From NCBI GenBank assembly GCA_049652745.1, contig JBASEY010000017.1:62001-126000 (forward strand): 64,000 nt of DNA, read 5' to 3'. A model generated the notes under the pieces. The model made no database searches and had not been told where the DNA came from. It was given only the letters and a program-made list of their open reading frames with translations. Within the stretch, counting starts at the first letter, position 1; each line of letters starts with the position of its first letter. The DNA comes from JBASEY01 sp049652745. GTDB taxonomy: Bacteria > CSSED10-310. Shown piece by piece: positions 50,358 to 58,856 of this stretch. Made by a program: the position numbers and the translations under genes.

Positions 50358-52520
50358 TCAATCCTGGCCAATCGCCGCATCTCTTTGAACGGCTGAAATC
50401 GACAGATTTTCCAAAACCTCGTTAAAAGGATACTTGTGAATCATCCAGCTTTGAAATTCCCAGTTCCCTTTATCATGATCTATAAATCGTGGATCAAACC
50501 TATACATCTGATGGTCTCCCTCTGGAAAAAGCATCATCACGTCCTCAATCGTTGTCAAGCCATTTCGATAAGCGGGGAAAATAAAAACGACTCCCTGCTT
50601 TTCTTCGGAAACCGGTTGTATAGCACGTGTTTTGATCAATGTATCCAGATCACTTTCCGGATCTAAAAATTTCACGGCATTGGGTGACGGCTCTTCCGGC
50701 CCCAACCGCCCACAAATCATCCAGATTTTTTGAATTCTGGTATATGGATCGAAAAGCAGATAAACAGTGTGGTCAGGCATAAAACTACATGCAATTTCTG
50801 AAAGACGCCTTTCCTTTCCATTCGTGAAATCCTCTCTACTGAGTGAATTCTTTTCGAAAGCAACCCATGCCCCACATACCATAATAAACACGAAAACTAT
50901 CCATAAACAGACTGTCGACCATCGATTCCGTTTAGTTTCGAAAATGCTGAATTGAGAAAGCGAACGATCCACACCCAACCCGGCAAGAATGTATATAGCA
51001 GGTAACGCGCATAATAGCCGCCGAGGCGCTGGTTCCGATGACGGCAGCGCTGGGCTTAAACCGATGAAAAACCAAATTGCCAAAGAGTGAAAAGCCCGTT
51101 TTTGAAAATTCACCAGCGCAAACGCCAAACCTAAAACAAGTGCTATCGAGACCGGCCAGATCAAATGTCCATTCGTTTTATGAAACCAAAAAGAGCCCTC
51201 TCCATTTAAAAATAAACCTCGAAAAACTGAGATCATATTTTTAACGATGATATTCGGTCCTTGAACGACATAGGATGGATGGGCCATGATCGACGTATTC
51301 AAAAATGATACTTGATCTTTACATCCATATAAACCGGTCTTCGGCGCAATCCCAATGCTCAAGACCAATAAAACGACCGCTAAAGTAATCGAAGATGATC
51401 TGCGACGACTTTTCATCTGATAAATGGAAATAAGCCAAACGATCACGACAATCGGTACGATAAATTGCGCTGTAATATAGACATGAAAATCCGCTATCAG
51501 CACGATGAGAAGCAAAAACGCCGTTTTCAGTGATCCGGTTTGTATGTATTTTTCCAATAGCCCCATCGACAAAGTTATCAGCAATATGGGCAAAATATGT
51601 TCAATACTTGAATAGCGCGAATGCATCACATGCCAAGGTGATATTGCCGCAAAAAACATGGCTAAACATGCGATTTTTCGCCCTAAGCTGATACCTGCTG
51701 CCCAATAAAGCGCAACCAGAGATAAAAGTCCTACCATGGCCGTCGCTGTTCGCTGTACGACAAGAGATGGTCCAAACCAGCTTGCAAGAAGCCAGTCTGC
51801 GAAAATGTTGAGACCCTCCTGATGCACCTCGGCAATGATATGCATTTTTATCTGCTTGAATAAAAAGCGACGTCCTTCGCCATTCATCAATGTAGCCTTC
51901 TGCTGCAACGCCTGTTTAGCTCCGATCATCCCCCATTGAGCTGTATGCTGTGCGTGACCGGGAGGTAACGTGTCCACCCGGTATGCTCTAAATAAAAACC
52001 CGATTACCAGAACAAGTACCAGACAAATCCAGACCTTTTTACTTGGTGTTGAAGTCGTTGTGGTTTGAGGAAATTTGGATTGGTATGCTGCCAAGCCCGC
52101 AAACAAAAACGAACAACATAACAGTATCCATGGCAAGTGGACTGATGCGTGATTATGAAATGCAACAAAACGTGCCCACAATCCCAGAACAATTGATAAC
52201 CCAATGAAAACCGCCGGTTTATGAATGGTTTTTTGTAATAACCACGACCCAAAAATTAGAATTGAAATTACAGTGGTGACAACACTTGTAAAAATACACC
52301 AATGGGTGGAGCTTATATTGAAAATCCAACCGCCGATAAAGCGTAAAGCCGAGAAAAATGGATCGAATTGATGAAAAACCCCTATCCGCGATGAAAACTG
52401 ATCACGTGCAAACTGAATCGCCCATCCGCCGGCTATAATGAAAGCTATACTCCCAGTAAGAACTGCTCCAAGTTTCCTGGCAATCGATACTAATTTCGGC
52501 AAATTGTCATTTTCGACCAT
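50358..52520 (-). CDS. Polytopic GT-C-like membrane protein with degenerate catalytic loop
   Basis: The 720-aa product has about 13-14 helices in GT39-like arrangement, but with about four extra N-terminal helices (residues 15-165) before the core. The position equivalent to the luminal Asp-Glu loop reads VDTLPPGHAQHTAQWGMIGA (about residue 185) with no acidic pair. The rest of the fold is recognisable: YSSIEHILPILLITLSMGL and SEPAPRRLLCALPAIYILAG. A soluble tail (about 575-720) ends the protein. It may be inactive or have another role. It heads the minus-strand part of the cluster, 99 bp before the Agl23-type gene and divergent from folD. Confidence 0.78.
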   Translation of the reverse strand: MVENDNLPKLVSIARKLGAVLTGSIAFIIAGGWAIQFARDQFSSRIGVFHQFDPFFSALRFIGGWIFNISSTHWCIFTSVVTTVISILIFGSWLLQKTIHKPAVFIGLSIVLGLWARFVAFHNHASVHLPWILLCCSFLFAGLAAYQSKFPQTTTTSTPSKKVWICLVLVLVIGFLFRAYRVDTLPPGHAQHTAQWGMIGAKQALQQKATLMNGEGRRFLFKQIKMHIIAEVHQEGLNIFADWLLASWFGPSLVVQRTATAMVGLLSLVALYWAAGISLGRKIACLAMFFAAISPWHVMHSRYSSIEHILPILLITLSMGLLEKYIQTGSLKTAFLLLIVLIADFHVYITAQFIVPIVVIVWLISIYQMKSRRRSSSITLAVVLLVLSIGIAPKTGLYGCKDQVSFLNTSIMAHPSYVVQGPNIIVKNMISVFRGLFLNGEGSFWFHKTNGHLIWPVSIALVLGLAFALVNFQKRAFHSLAIWFFIGLSPALPSSEPAPRRLLCALPAIYILAGLGVDRSLSQFSIFETKRNRWSTVCLWIVFVFIMVCGAWVAFEKNSLSREDFTNGKERRLSEIACSFMPDHTVYLLFDPYTRIQKIWMICGRLGPEEPSPNAVKFLDPESDLDTLIKTRAIQPVSEEKQGVVFIFPAYRNGLTTIEDVMMLFPEGDHQMYRFDPRFIDHDKGNWEFQSWMIHKYPFNEVLENLSISAVQRDAAIGQD

Positions 52521-52693
52521 AATAGGTTCAAGTTTATCACAGCACCGGAAAAACTTGCCATAATTTTCGTCATATGACAGTGGGCTTGCGCCACGATGAA
52601 TCTATAGTACCAAGGAAGTTGATGTTTTTCAGTGCGCAAGGTAAAAAGAAGCTTGATTTTATTTTGCCTGTTACAGGAAAGGAGATCAGCAAA

Positions 52694-53629
52694 ATGCAGA
52701 CAATCATGCTAGATGGAAAACATGTGGCTGCCGGTGTTCTCGAATCGGTAAAAAGGGAGGCAGAAGAATTTTATCTACAAACAGGCCGGAAGCCCTGTCT
52801 TGTCGTCATAAGCGCCGGCGATGACCCCGCATCGAAAGTCTATATCCGCAACAAAGAAAAAGCGTGCCTTTCATCCGGCATCGAATTCAGGAATATCACC
52901 CTGCCCGAAACGGTGCTAATGGAAGAAATATCGGATGCCATCGAAGCGTGTAACCAGGACGATACATGTGACGGCCTTATTGTTCAGCTCCCTCTGCCAT
53001 CTTCGATCACTAATGAAAATGACGTCATTCATCGGTTATCCGTTTTAAAAGATGTGGATGGATTTCACCCTGAGTCCGTCGGAAGATTATGGTCCGGAAC
53101 AAGCGATCTAGCGCCTTGTACGCCTGCAGGCATACTTAGAATCCTTGAAGAATACTCTATCCCGCTTAAAGGAAAACAAGCGGTTATCATCGGGCGAAGC
53201 AATATCGTCGGTAAACCTTTGGCGGCGTTGCTTTTACGGGAGCATGCCACAGTTACCATCACTCATTCCAGAACGCAGAATTTGCCTGCTGTCTGTCGTT
53301 CAGCCGATATCCTGATTGCGGCAGTCGGTAAACCCGGCCTTGTCACGGCTGATTACATCAAACCCGGCGCCGTTGTAATCGATGTCGGCATCAATCGAAT
53401 TACGCTTGAGCAAGCCCTTCCCCACTGGCAGAAGCCGGATTCGGCGATCCGGCGTAAAATTGAGCAAAAGGGGTCGGCGCTGGTAGGCGATGTCGACCCG
53501 GATAGTGCGATAGGCAGAGCGTCATACTATACTCCTGTACCGGGAGGAGTCGGCCCGATGACTGTGGCCATGCTGATGGTCAACACCATAAACCTAGCCA
53601 AAAACCGGCTGAAAGAGTCGCTGTCATGA
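52694..53629 (+). CDS. folD: Bifunctional methylenetetrahydrofolate dehydrogenase/cyclohydrolase FolD
   Basis: The 311-aa enzyme interconverts 5,10-methylene- and 10-formyl-tetrahydrofolate. Signatures are VYIRNKEKACLSSGIEF (catalytic Lys and neighbours), DGLIVQLPLPSSI, KDVDGFHPESVGRL, PCTPAGILRILEEY, VIIGRSNIVGKPLAALLL and the C-terminal YYTPVPGGVGPMTVAMLMVN. The frame is open to 52574, but ATG 52694 has an ideal GGAAAGGAG 9 nt upstream and matches the family start. It shares an ATGA junction with larB. Confidence 0.97.
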   Translation: MQTIMLDGKHVAAGVLESVKREAEEFYLQTGRKPCLVVISAGDDPASKVYIRNKEKACLSSGIEFRNITLPETVLMEEISDAIEACNQDDTCDGLIVQLPLPSSITNENDVIHRLSVLKDVDGFHPESVGRLWSGTSDLAPCTPAGILRILEEYSIPLKGKQAVIIGRSNIVGKPLAALLLREHATVTITHSRTQNLPAVCRSADILIAAVGKPGLVTADYIKPGAVVIDVGINRITLEQALPHWQKPDSAIRRKIEQKGSALVGDVDPDSAIGRASYYTPVPGGVGPMTVAMLMVNTINLAKNRLKESLS

Positions 53630-54390
53630 CCAATAATTCGCTATATGATTTGCTGAAACGCGTTCAAAATGGAAAAACAACCCCGGAACAGGCGATTCAA
53701 GAGCTCAAATCTTTTATTTCCGAAGACCTTTCATATGCCACTATCGATCACCATCGAAATCTCAGACGGGGTCTTCCTGAAGTCATTTATGGTGAAGATA
53801 AAACCGCCGAGCAAATCATTGGCATCGCCGATCGTATCAGGTTAAAAAATATGCCCGTACTGATCACTCGATTACAGCCTGAAAAATGGGCTGCCATCAA
53901 ACGACAGGCTTGTTGGTTGACGTATTCCGAAGAGGCGAAATGTGCTTTTTTCAGAACCGATCACACCGTTCATCCCGGGAACGTCGTTGTTTGCGCTGCC
54001 GGCACATCCGACATACCTGTAATGGAAGAAGCGGCTGTCACACTTGAAACCATGGGACACCCCGCCGTTCGCCTGACTGATATCGGGGTTGCCGGTTTGC
54101 ACAGACTTCTATCGCATCTACCCACACTGCAAAAAGCCGATGTCATCATTGCCGTAGCCGGTATGGAAGGCGCGCTTCCCAGCGTAATCGCCGGTATCGT
54201 CGATTGTCCTGTTATCGGAGTTCCGACTTCTGTTGGTTATGGGGCAGCTTTGAGCGGCTTCACAGCGCTGTTCTCCATGCTGATATCCTGCGCCGCAGGC
54301 CTGACGGTGGTCAATATCGACAATGGATTTGGCGCAGGCTATGCCGCGGCTTTGATGTTGAGAAAACAATATTCGAAACAACTTGACTGA
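53626..54390 (+). CDS. larB: LarB (pyridinium-3,5-biscarboxylic acid mononucleotide synthase)
   Basis: The 254-aa PurE-like protein carries out the first step of nickel-pincer cofactor synthesis, carboxylating and hydrolysing NaAD. Visible marks are the N-terminal helical part with LPEVIYGEDKTAEQI, then the PurE-like domain with VVCAAGTSDIPVMEEAAVTL, DIGVAGLHRLLSHL, VAGMEGALPSVIAG and GVPTSVGYGAALSGF, ending NIDNGFGAGYAAA. The larC and larE genes are not in the window, nor is a lactate racemase. It overlaps folD by 4 bp and converges on engB with a 35-bp gap. Confidence 0.93.
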   Translation: MTNNSLYDLLKRVQNGKTTPEQAIQELKSFISEDLSYATIDHHRNLRRGLPEVIYGEDKTAEQIIGIADRIRLKNMPVLITRLQPEKWAAIKRQACWLTYSEEAKCAFFRTDHTVHPGNVVVCAAGTSDIPVMEEAAVTLETMGHPAVRLTDIGVAGLHRLLSHLPTLQKADVIIAVAGMEGALPSVIAGIVDCPVIGVPTSVGYGAALSGFTALFSMLISCAAGLTVVNIDNGFGAGYAAALMLRKQYSKQLD

Positions 54391-54425
54391 CACTTTATCT
54401 GATAAGCTGAACTAAGTCCGAAATT

Positions 54426-55028
54426 CTAATCGGCCGACAATTTTAAGCTCGTTTCTCGGAGGATATGTTTCCAGAGCTCATCGCGTCCTCTGCCTGTCAC
54501 CGAAGAAAAAGCTATCAGCGGACATTCATAAGTCTCATCCACCAATTCCCGAATACGATTAAACGATTCCTGGACTTTCGACGTAGAAATTTTATCTGTT
54601 TTAACCACACAAATACCCTTTAGCAGCTTTGTTTCTATCAGCCATTGGCATACTCTCCGGTCGAGTTCAGTCGGAGGGTGACGGGAATCAATTAGCTGAT
54701 AGACTCCAGTGAGGGTATTTCGTGTTTGAAAATAGATATTTACAGCTTGCATCCAAGTTCGGCTGACTTTCTCGGGAGCATTTGCGTACCCATAGCCCGG
54801 CAGATCCACCAGAATCAATTTGGAATTTACGAGATAAAAATTTATCAAACGGGTTTTTCCTGGTGTTGAGCTGGTTTTTGCCAGTTTTTTTCGCTGAATG
54901 AGCGTATTTATCAATGACGATTTTCCAACGTTCGATCTGCCGACAAAAGCGATTTCCGGCAAGTTCGAAACTGGGTAGCCTTCGGGTGCAACAGCGCTTT
55001 TAACAAACTCAGCGCTCGTAATTTTCAC
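54426..55028 (-). CDS. engB: Ribosome-biogenesis GTPase EngB (YihA/YsxC)
   Basis: The 200-aa GTPase functions in large-subunit assembly. G-motifs are G1 FVGRSNVGKSSLINTLI, G2/G3 region TSSTPGKTRLINFYLV and VDLPGYGYANAPEKV, and G4 VVKTDKIS. The length is normal. The gene follows clpP by 6 bp. In many bacteria engB follows tig-clpP-clpX-lon; here clpX and lon are absent between them. Confidence 0.96.
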   Translation of the reverse strand: MKITSAEFVKSAVAPEGYPVSNLPEIAFVGRSNVGKSSLINTLIQRKKLAKTSSTPGKTRLINFYLVNSKLILVDLPGYGYANAPEKVSRTWMQAVNIYFQTRNTLTGVYQLIDSRHPPTELDRRVCQWLIETKLLKGICVVKTDKISTSKVQESFNRIRELVDETYECPLIAFSSVTGRGRDELWKHILRETSLKLSAD

Positions 55029-55034
55029 GATAGA

Positions 55035-55637
55035 TCACTTTTTGTCGCGCTCAAGAATTTTATCGATGATGCCATATTTTATCGATTCTTCAGCGGACAT
55101 GAAAAAATCGCGATCTGTATCACGCGCTATTCTTTCAATGCTTTGTCCTGTATGCTCCGCCAATATCCTATTTAATTCAGCTCGCATTCTAAGAATTTCC
55201 TGCGCATGAATATCGATGTCGGATGCCTGTCCCTGGAACCCTCCCCAGGGTTGATGGATCATTATCCGGGCATTTTTCAGTGCGAACCGTTTGCCTGGCG
55301 CGCCGGCAGCCAGAAGGACCGCGGCTGCACTATCGGCATGCCCGACACAAATTGTAGACACATCCGGTTTTACATATTGCATGGTATCGTAAATTGCCAG
55401 ACACGACATGACGTGACCGCCTGGTGAATTGATATAAACGTGGATATCTTTTTCCGGATCTTCAGCAGCCAGATATAACAACTGGGCAATAACAAGGTTG
55501 GCAATTTGGTCGTCGATCGCTGTCCCGATAAATAGGATATTCTCTTTCAACAATCGAGAATAAATATCATACGCCCGCTCTCCTCGACTGGACTGCTCAA
55601 CGACAATCGGAATTAACTGCATATGAGTATCTTTCAT
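55035..55637 (-). CDS. clpP: ATP-dependent Clp protease proteolytic subunit ClpP
   Basis: The 200-aa serine peptidase forms the tetradecameric core used by ClpX/ClpA-type unfoldases. The triad is visible: Ser103 (CVGHADSAAAV), His128 (MIHQPWGG) and Asp177 (RDTDRDFFMSAEE). The residue before the Ser is Asp where most ClpP have Ala; the rest of the fold, including INSPGGHVMSCLAIYD and GFQGQASDIDIHAQEI, is standard. AAGGAG lies 6 nt before ATG 55637. The order tig-clpP is conserved, but clpX does not follow. Confidence 0.96.
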   Translation of the reverse strand: MKDTHMQLIPIVVEQSSRGERAYDIYSRLLKENILFIGTAIDDQIANLVIAQLLYLAAEDPEKDIHVYINSPGGHVMSCLAIYDTMQYVKPDVSTICVGHADSAAAVLLAAGAPGKRFALKNARIMIHQPWGGFQGQASDIDIHAQEILRMRAELNRILAEHTGQSIERIARDTDRDFFMSAEESIKYGIIDKILERDKK

Positions 55638-55640
55638 GTT

Positions 55641-56969
55641 TTACTCCTTGGAATCGGATTCATCCGCTTGATTTTCCAGCGAATCATCGGTCTCTGACGG
55701 TTCAATCCAATCAACAATTGTCACATTTTCTTTCAACCACGCCATCGCTTTTTTTCTTGCAAGATCACGCCTTAAATTGTCAATGGCTTTTTCTTCTTCC
55801 CATTCGCTGCGGACCTCTTCAATAGACTTTTTCTGCTGTTCAGCTATTTCTTTCAAAGTATTTTCAAGTTCTTCATCTGTCGTTTCAATGTGTTCGAGCT
55901 CCGCTATTCGGTTCAGAATCAACCTTTCCTGTACGCGCAGCTTGGCGGCAGGCTTCATTTGATCGATAAACAATTCTCTGGTTTTCTCGTCCATCGAACC
56001 CTGGTTGAAATAGGTGTCAACAAACATTTGCGCCTCCTGATCGATCAGCGCATCCGGAACGTCGACAGTATTCGCATCGAGTATTTTGTCTATAATAGCT
56101 CTTTCAAACTCGTCGTCGATCTTTTGGCGTCGTTCTTGCTCATTGTTTTTCCGAACCATTTCGATCATTTCTTCTTTGGTTTCAAGACCCATATCCCGCG
56201 CCAGATCATCATTGATATCCGGCAGCGTTTTGATCTTTATTTCCGTCAACGTCAGAGATGCCGAGACGGATTTACCCGCCAAGTCTTTGTAATAAGAATA
56301 GTCGGCAGCCAAATCCACTGTAAATGTATGTTCCTTGTCGATCTCGGCACCAATCATTTTTTCTTCCATGCCCGATCCTGGAAAAAATGTGTTTTCTCCA
56401 ATATTGACTTCAAGATGCCGATTCGTCCACCCAGGCACCGGTTGGTCATCCACTTTCAGGGTGATTCGGCCGTAGATGCGATCGTCAAGCTCCGCTGGTC
56501 GGCCATGGACAACTTCGTACGTTGCCTGTCCTTCGCGGATTCTCTCCAAACTTTTCTGAATTTCATCGTCGGAAATTTCCAATGTCCTTTTAGGCACTTC
56601 CATTCCCTTATAATCTTTCAGGTCGAGCGGAGGAAGTATTTCAATGCTTGCTTCAAAATGAAAAGCTTCATTTTCATCGATATTCCAATCAGTGACTTCC
56701 GGCATACCAATGATGAGGTCCTCTATGGATTTCAGCGCCTCCGGCAATGTTTCACGTATCAGATCATACCCGATCTGTTTTGCTATATCCTCTCCCAGTC
56801 TGAGTTTAAGCATATTTCGCGGTATTTTCCCTTTTCTGAAGCCTGGAATGACTGCGCTCCGAGCGAGTTCGGAATATAATTTTTCAAATTCTGCATGAAC
56901 ACGTTCCTGAGGAATTTCAATTTTTATTAATTTAGATTTTTCTGAAACCGTTTCGATATTGAATTTCAT
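55641..56969 (-). CDS. tig: Trigger factor
   Basis: The 442-aa ribosome-associated chaperone and peptidyl-prolyl isomerase has three domains. The ribosome-binding domain (1-110) carries the signature IPGFRKGKIPRNMLKLRLG. The PPIase domain lies at about 150-235 (DRIYGRITLKVDDQPVPG). The long helical C-terminal domain lies at about 250-430. The tail is acidic. GAGG lies 9 nt before ATG 56969. It is 71 bp downstream of the last tRNA gene and 3 bp upstream of clpP. Confidence 0.95.
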   Translation of the reverse strand: MKFNIETVSEKSKLIKIEIPQERVHAEFEKLYSELARSAVIPGFRKGKIPRNMLKLRLGEDIAKQIGYDLIRETLPEALKSIEDLIIGMPEVTDWNIDENEAFHFEASIEILPPLDLKDYKGMEVPKRTLEISDDEIQKSLERIREGQATYEVVHGRPAELDDRIYGRITLKVDDQPVPGWTNRHLEVNIGENTFFPGSGMEEKMIGAEIDKEHTFTVDLAADYSYYKDLAGKSVSASLTLTEIKIKTLPDINDDLARDMGLETKEEMIEMVRKNNEQERRQKIDDEFERAIIDKILDANTVDVPDALIDQEAQMFVDTYFNQGSMDEKTRELFIDQMKPAAKLRVQERLILNRIAELEHIETTDEELENTLKEIAEQQKKSIEEVRSEWEEEKAIDNLRRDLARKKAMAWLKENVTIVDWIEPSETDDSLENQADESDSKE

Positions 56970-57001
56970 TTTCAACTACCTCGTTTGAAGGGATTCATGA
57001 T

Positions 57002-57047
57002 ATGAAGTTGTTTCGTACGGATATGTTTTCATGAGCATCAACTTCAT
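57002..57047. repeat. Inverted repeat between tRNA-Leu and tig
   Basis: ATGAAGTTG (57002-57010) and CAACTTCAT (57039-57047) are perfect 9-bp inverted repeats with a 28-nt loop. The second arm begins at the tRNA-Leu discriminator base. On the minus-strand transcript the hairpin would start at the tRNA 3' end and precede the tig leader, so it may guide 3' processing or separate tRNA from tig mRNA. Confidence 0.45.
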
Positions 57048-57128
57048 GCGAGGAGGGGGAGTTGAACCCCCACGCCTTTCGGCACTGGATCCTAAGTCCA
57101 GCGCGTCTGCCAATTCCGCCATCCTCGC
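57047..57128 (-). tRNA. tRNA-Leu (anticodon TAG)
   Basis: Eighty-two nt fold as a class II tRNA. The acceptor stem is GCGAGGA/TCCTCGC with discriminator A, and the anticodon loop in GGACTTAGGATCC gives TAG, which reads CUA and related Leu codons. The variable arm is long (TGCCGAAAGGCGT). The T-arm is GGGGGTTCAACTCCCCC. CCA is not encoded. Confidence 0.96.
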
Positions 57129-57147
57129 AGGCCATCCGTTTTTCATA

Positions 57148-57221
<74 letters not shown>

Positions 57222-57262
57222 ATAGACAAAGCCGAAGACTGCGATTCTTCGGCTCGGCACAG

Positions 57263-57337
57263 GGTGAGTGAAGGGATTTGAACCCTCGACCTCCTGATCC
57301 ACAGTCAGGCGCTCTAACCAGCTGAGCTACACTCACC
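57263..57337 (-). tRNA. tRNA-His (anticodon GTG)
   Basis: Seventy-five nt including the genomically encoded extra G(-1) paired with C73, the HisRS identity element. The anticodon loop CTGTGGA gives GTG. D-arm and T-arm (GAGGGTTCAAATCCCTT) are standard. CCA is not encoded. Confidence 0.96.
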
Positions 57338-57392
57338 ATCATCTTTCCAAACCCCCGAGATATCCGTGAAAGCATTTTATCATTCACTTCGA

Positions 57393-57466
<74 letters not shown>

Positions 57467-57492
57467 GCATCGACTTCCAAAACCCTCTCAAG

Positions 57493-57566
<74 letters not shown>

Positions 57567-57616
57567 TCACGCGCCATTGGGTTCAGTCGGCACACAGCGC
57601 AAAGTTATTACCACGT

Positions 57617-58225
57617 TTATGCATCGTAACGCAACAAAAATTCTCGGATTTTTCTCATCGCCTGACCACGATGACTTTGAGCATTTTTTTCCGTTACACT
57701 CAAACCGGCAAACGTCTTCCCCAATTCAGGGTAATAAAAAACCGGATCATACCCAAAACCACCGCTTCCAGATGGCTGATCAAGAATATATCCTTCGACG
57801 CTCCCCCTGACCGATGCCAACACCCGTTCACTCTCCAACAACACCGCATGGCAGACGAACCGAGCGGTCCGCTTGTTCTCCGGCACGCCTTCCAATCGTT
57901 TTAAAAGCTCGGCAACCTTTTCGGCATCCGTCTTGCTCTGACCAAAAAGTCTATTGGAATGCACACCTGGCAAACCACCCAATGCGTCCACTTCCAAGCC
58001 TGAATCATCCGCCAGCGCCGGTAGGCCGGAAGCCCGAGAATACGCCCGTGCCTTGATTTCAGCGTTCTCGGCATAGGACGACCCGGTTTCTTCAACGGTA
58101 CCAACCGAAAAGTCGCTTCCGGCAATCCATCTTATTCCGATATCTCCTATAATCCGACTGATCTCCCTGATTTTATTATTATTACTTGTCGCAATTACAA
58201 TTGAAGTGATTTTTTTTATCGGCAT
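57617..58225 (-). CDS. rdgB: XTP/dITP diphosphatase RdgB (HAM1 family)
   Basis: The 202-aa house-cleaning enzyme hydrolyses deaminated purine triphosphates. Motifs are IVIATSNNNKIREISRI, ADDSGLEVDALGGLPGVHS, SGSGGFGYDPVFYYP and AQSHRGQAMRKI (the SHRG box). The usual 'GVYSARYAG' loop reads GVHSNRLFGQ here. It begins 48 bp after the GerMN gene and is followed by the tRNA array. Confidence 0.94.
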   Translation of the reverse strand: MPIKKITSIVIATSNNNKIREISRIIGDIGIRWIAGSDFSVGTVEETGSSYAENAEIKARAYSRASGLPALADDSGLEVDALGGLPGVHSNRLFGQSKTDAEKVAELLKRLEGVPENKRTARFVCHAVLLESERVLASVRGSVEGYILDQPSGSGGFGYDPVFYYPELGKTFAGLSVTEKNAQSHRGQAMRKIREFLLRYDA

Positions 58226-58273
58226 TATCCGCTCATTCCACCGGCTACGCCATCCTACTCATACTTTTGACTG

Positions 58274-58852
58274 TCAAAGATAAAACGATCCACGAATATC
58301 AAAATGGCCCGCCAACGTTTCCACAATAGACCCATTTACCATCAATTGCATCATCTTTATTGACGGATAATTGGCTTTGATCGTCTGAATCAAGGATTGG
58401 ATAAAGCTATATTCAGCCTCGATACCGCCCATGTTGAGCACATCGGATTGCGTCTCAAAATTGATGATTATACCACCCTTTCCATCCAGATATACTCCTC
58501 CAACCTGGATAGATTCCCGCCCCGGCAAACGAGCTTCCAGAGAGTTCGGCCCTGCCAGGAATGTTTCAAGGCACGATTGTATCTCTTGCCGCTCTGTTTC
58601 AAAACCTCGTATCGTCCGCGATTCTGTAACCCATTGCCCGTTCACCGACACATAAACCAATGACAATTCTCTTTCGACACGGGAGAAAGCCGACTGATTC
58701 TCCGTCCATGTCACATAATCCGGACGCGAAGGTTTGCGCTTCCATTCCGCCCAGACGTATCCTGCAAGCAATGCCACCAAAACAAAAGGCAGTGCGATTA
58801 TTAGACGACTGGTCATCGTGGAACGGGTTTGCGGGGTTAGCTCTGTATCCAT
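58274..58852 (-). CDS. GerMN-domain membrane-anchored protein
   Basis: The 192-aa protein has one N-terminal membrane helix (about 17-37). An extracytoplasmic GerMN domain spans about 60-185: LSLVYVSVNGQWVTESR, the family stretch CLETFLAGPNSLEARLPG, YLDGKGGIIINFE and the TIKANYPSIKMMQLMVNG end. GerMN domains occur beside N-acetylmuramoyl amidases in spore formers and in Gram-negative bacteria alike, as here 4 bp after the amidase gene. Nothing suggests sporulation. GGAG lies 7 nt before ATG 58852. Confidence 0.82.
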   Translation of the reverse strand: MDTELTPQTRSTMTSRLIIALPFVLVALLAGYVWAEWKRKPSRPDYVTWTENQSAFSRVERELSLVYVSVNGQWVTESRTIRGFETERQEIQSCLETFLAGPNSLEARLPGRESIQVGGVYLDGKGGIIINFETQSDVLNMGGIEAEYSFIQSLIQTIKANYPSIKMMQLMVNGSIVETLAGHFDIRGSFYL

Positions 58853-58856
58853 TGAA

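Noticed and set aside
29964..52520. Recent horizontal island for the GT-C cluster
   Set aside because: Base composition looks like the flanks, and there is no integrase, transposase or tRNA-bounded repeat at either end, so transfer is not supported from sequence alone.
55890..56879. A 329-codon open frame on the plus strand within tig
   Set aside because: It is antisense to a conserved chaperone gene, has no family features or Shine-Dalgarno sequence, and its composition is that of a reverse frame.
58274..58852. GerMN protein as evidence of sporulation
   Set aside because: GerMN domains also occur in non-spore-forming diderms beside amidases, and no other sporulation gene is in the window.
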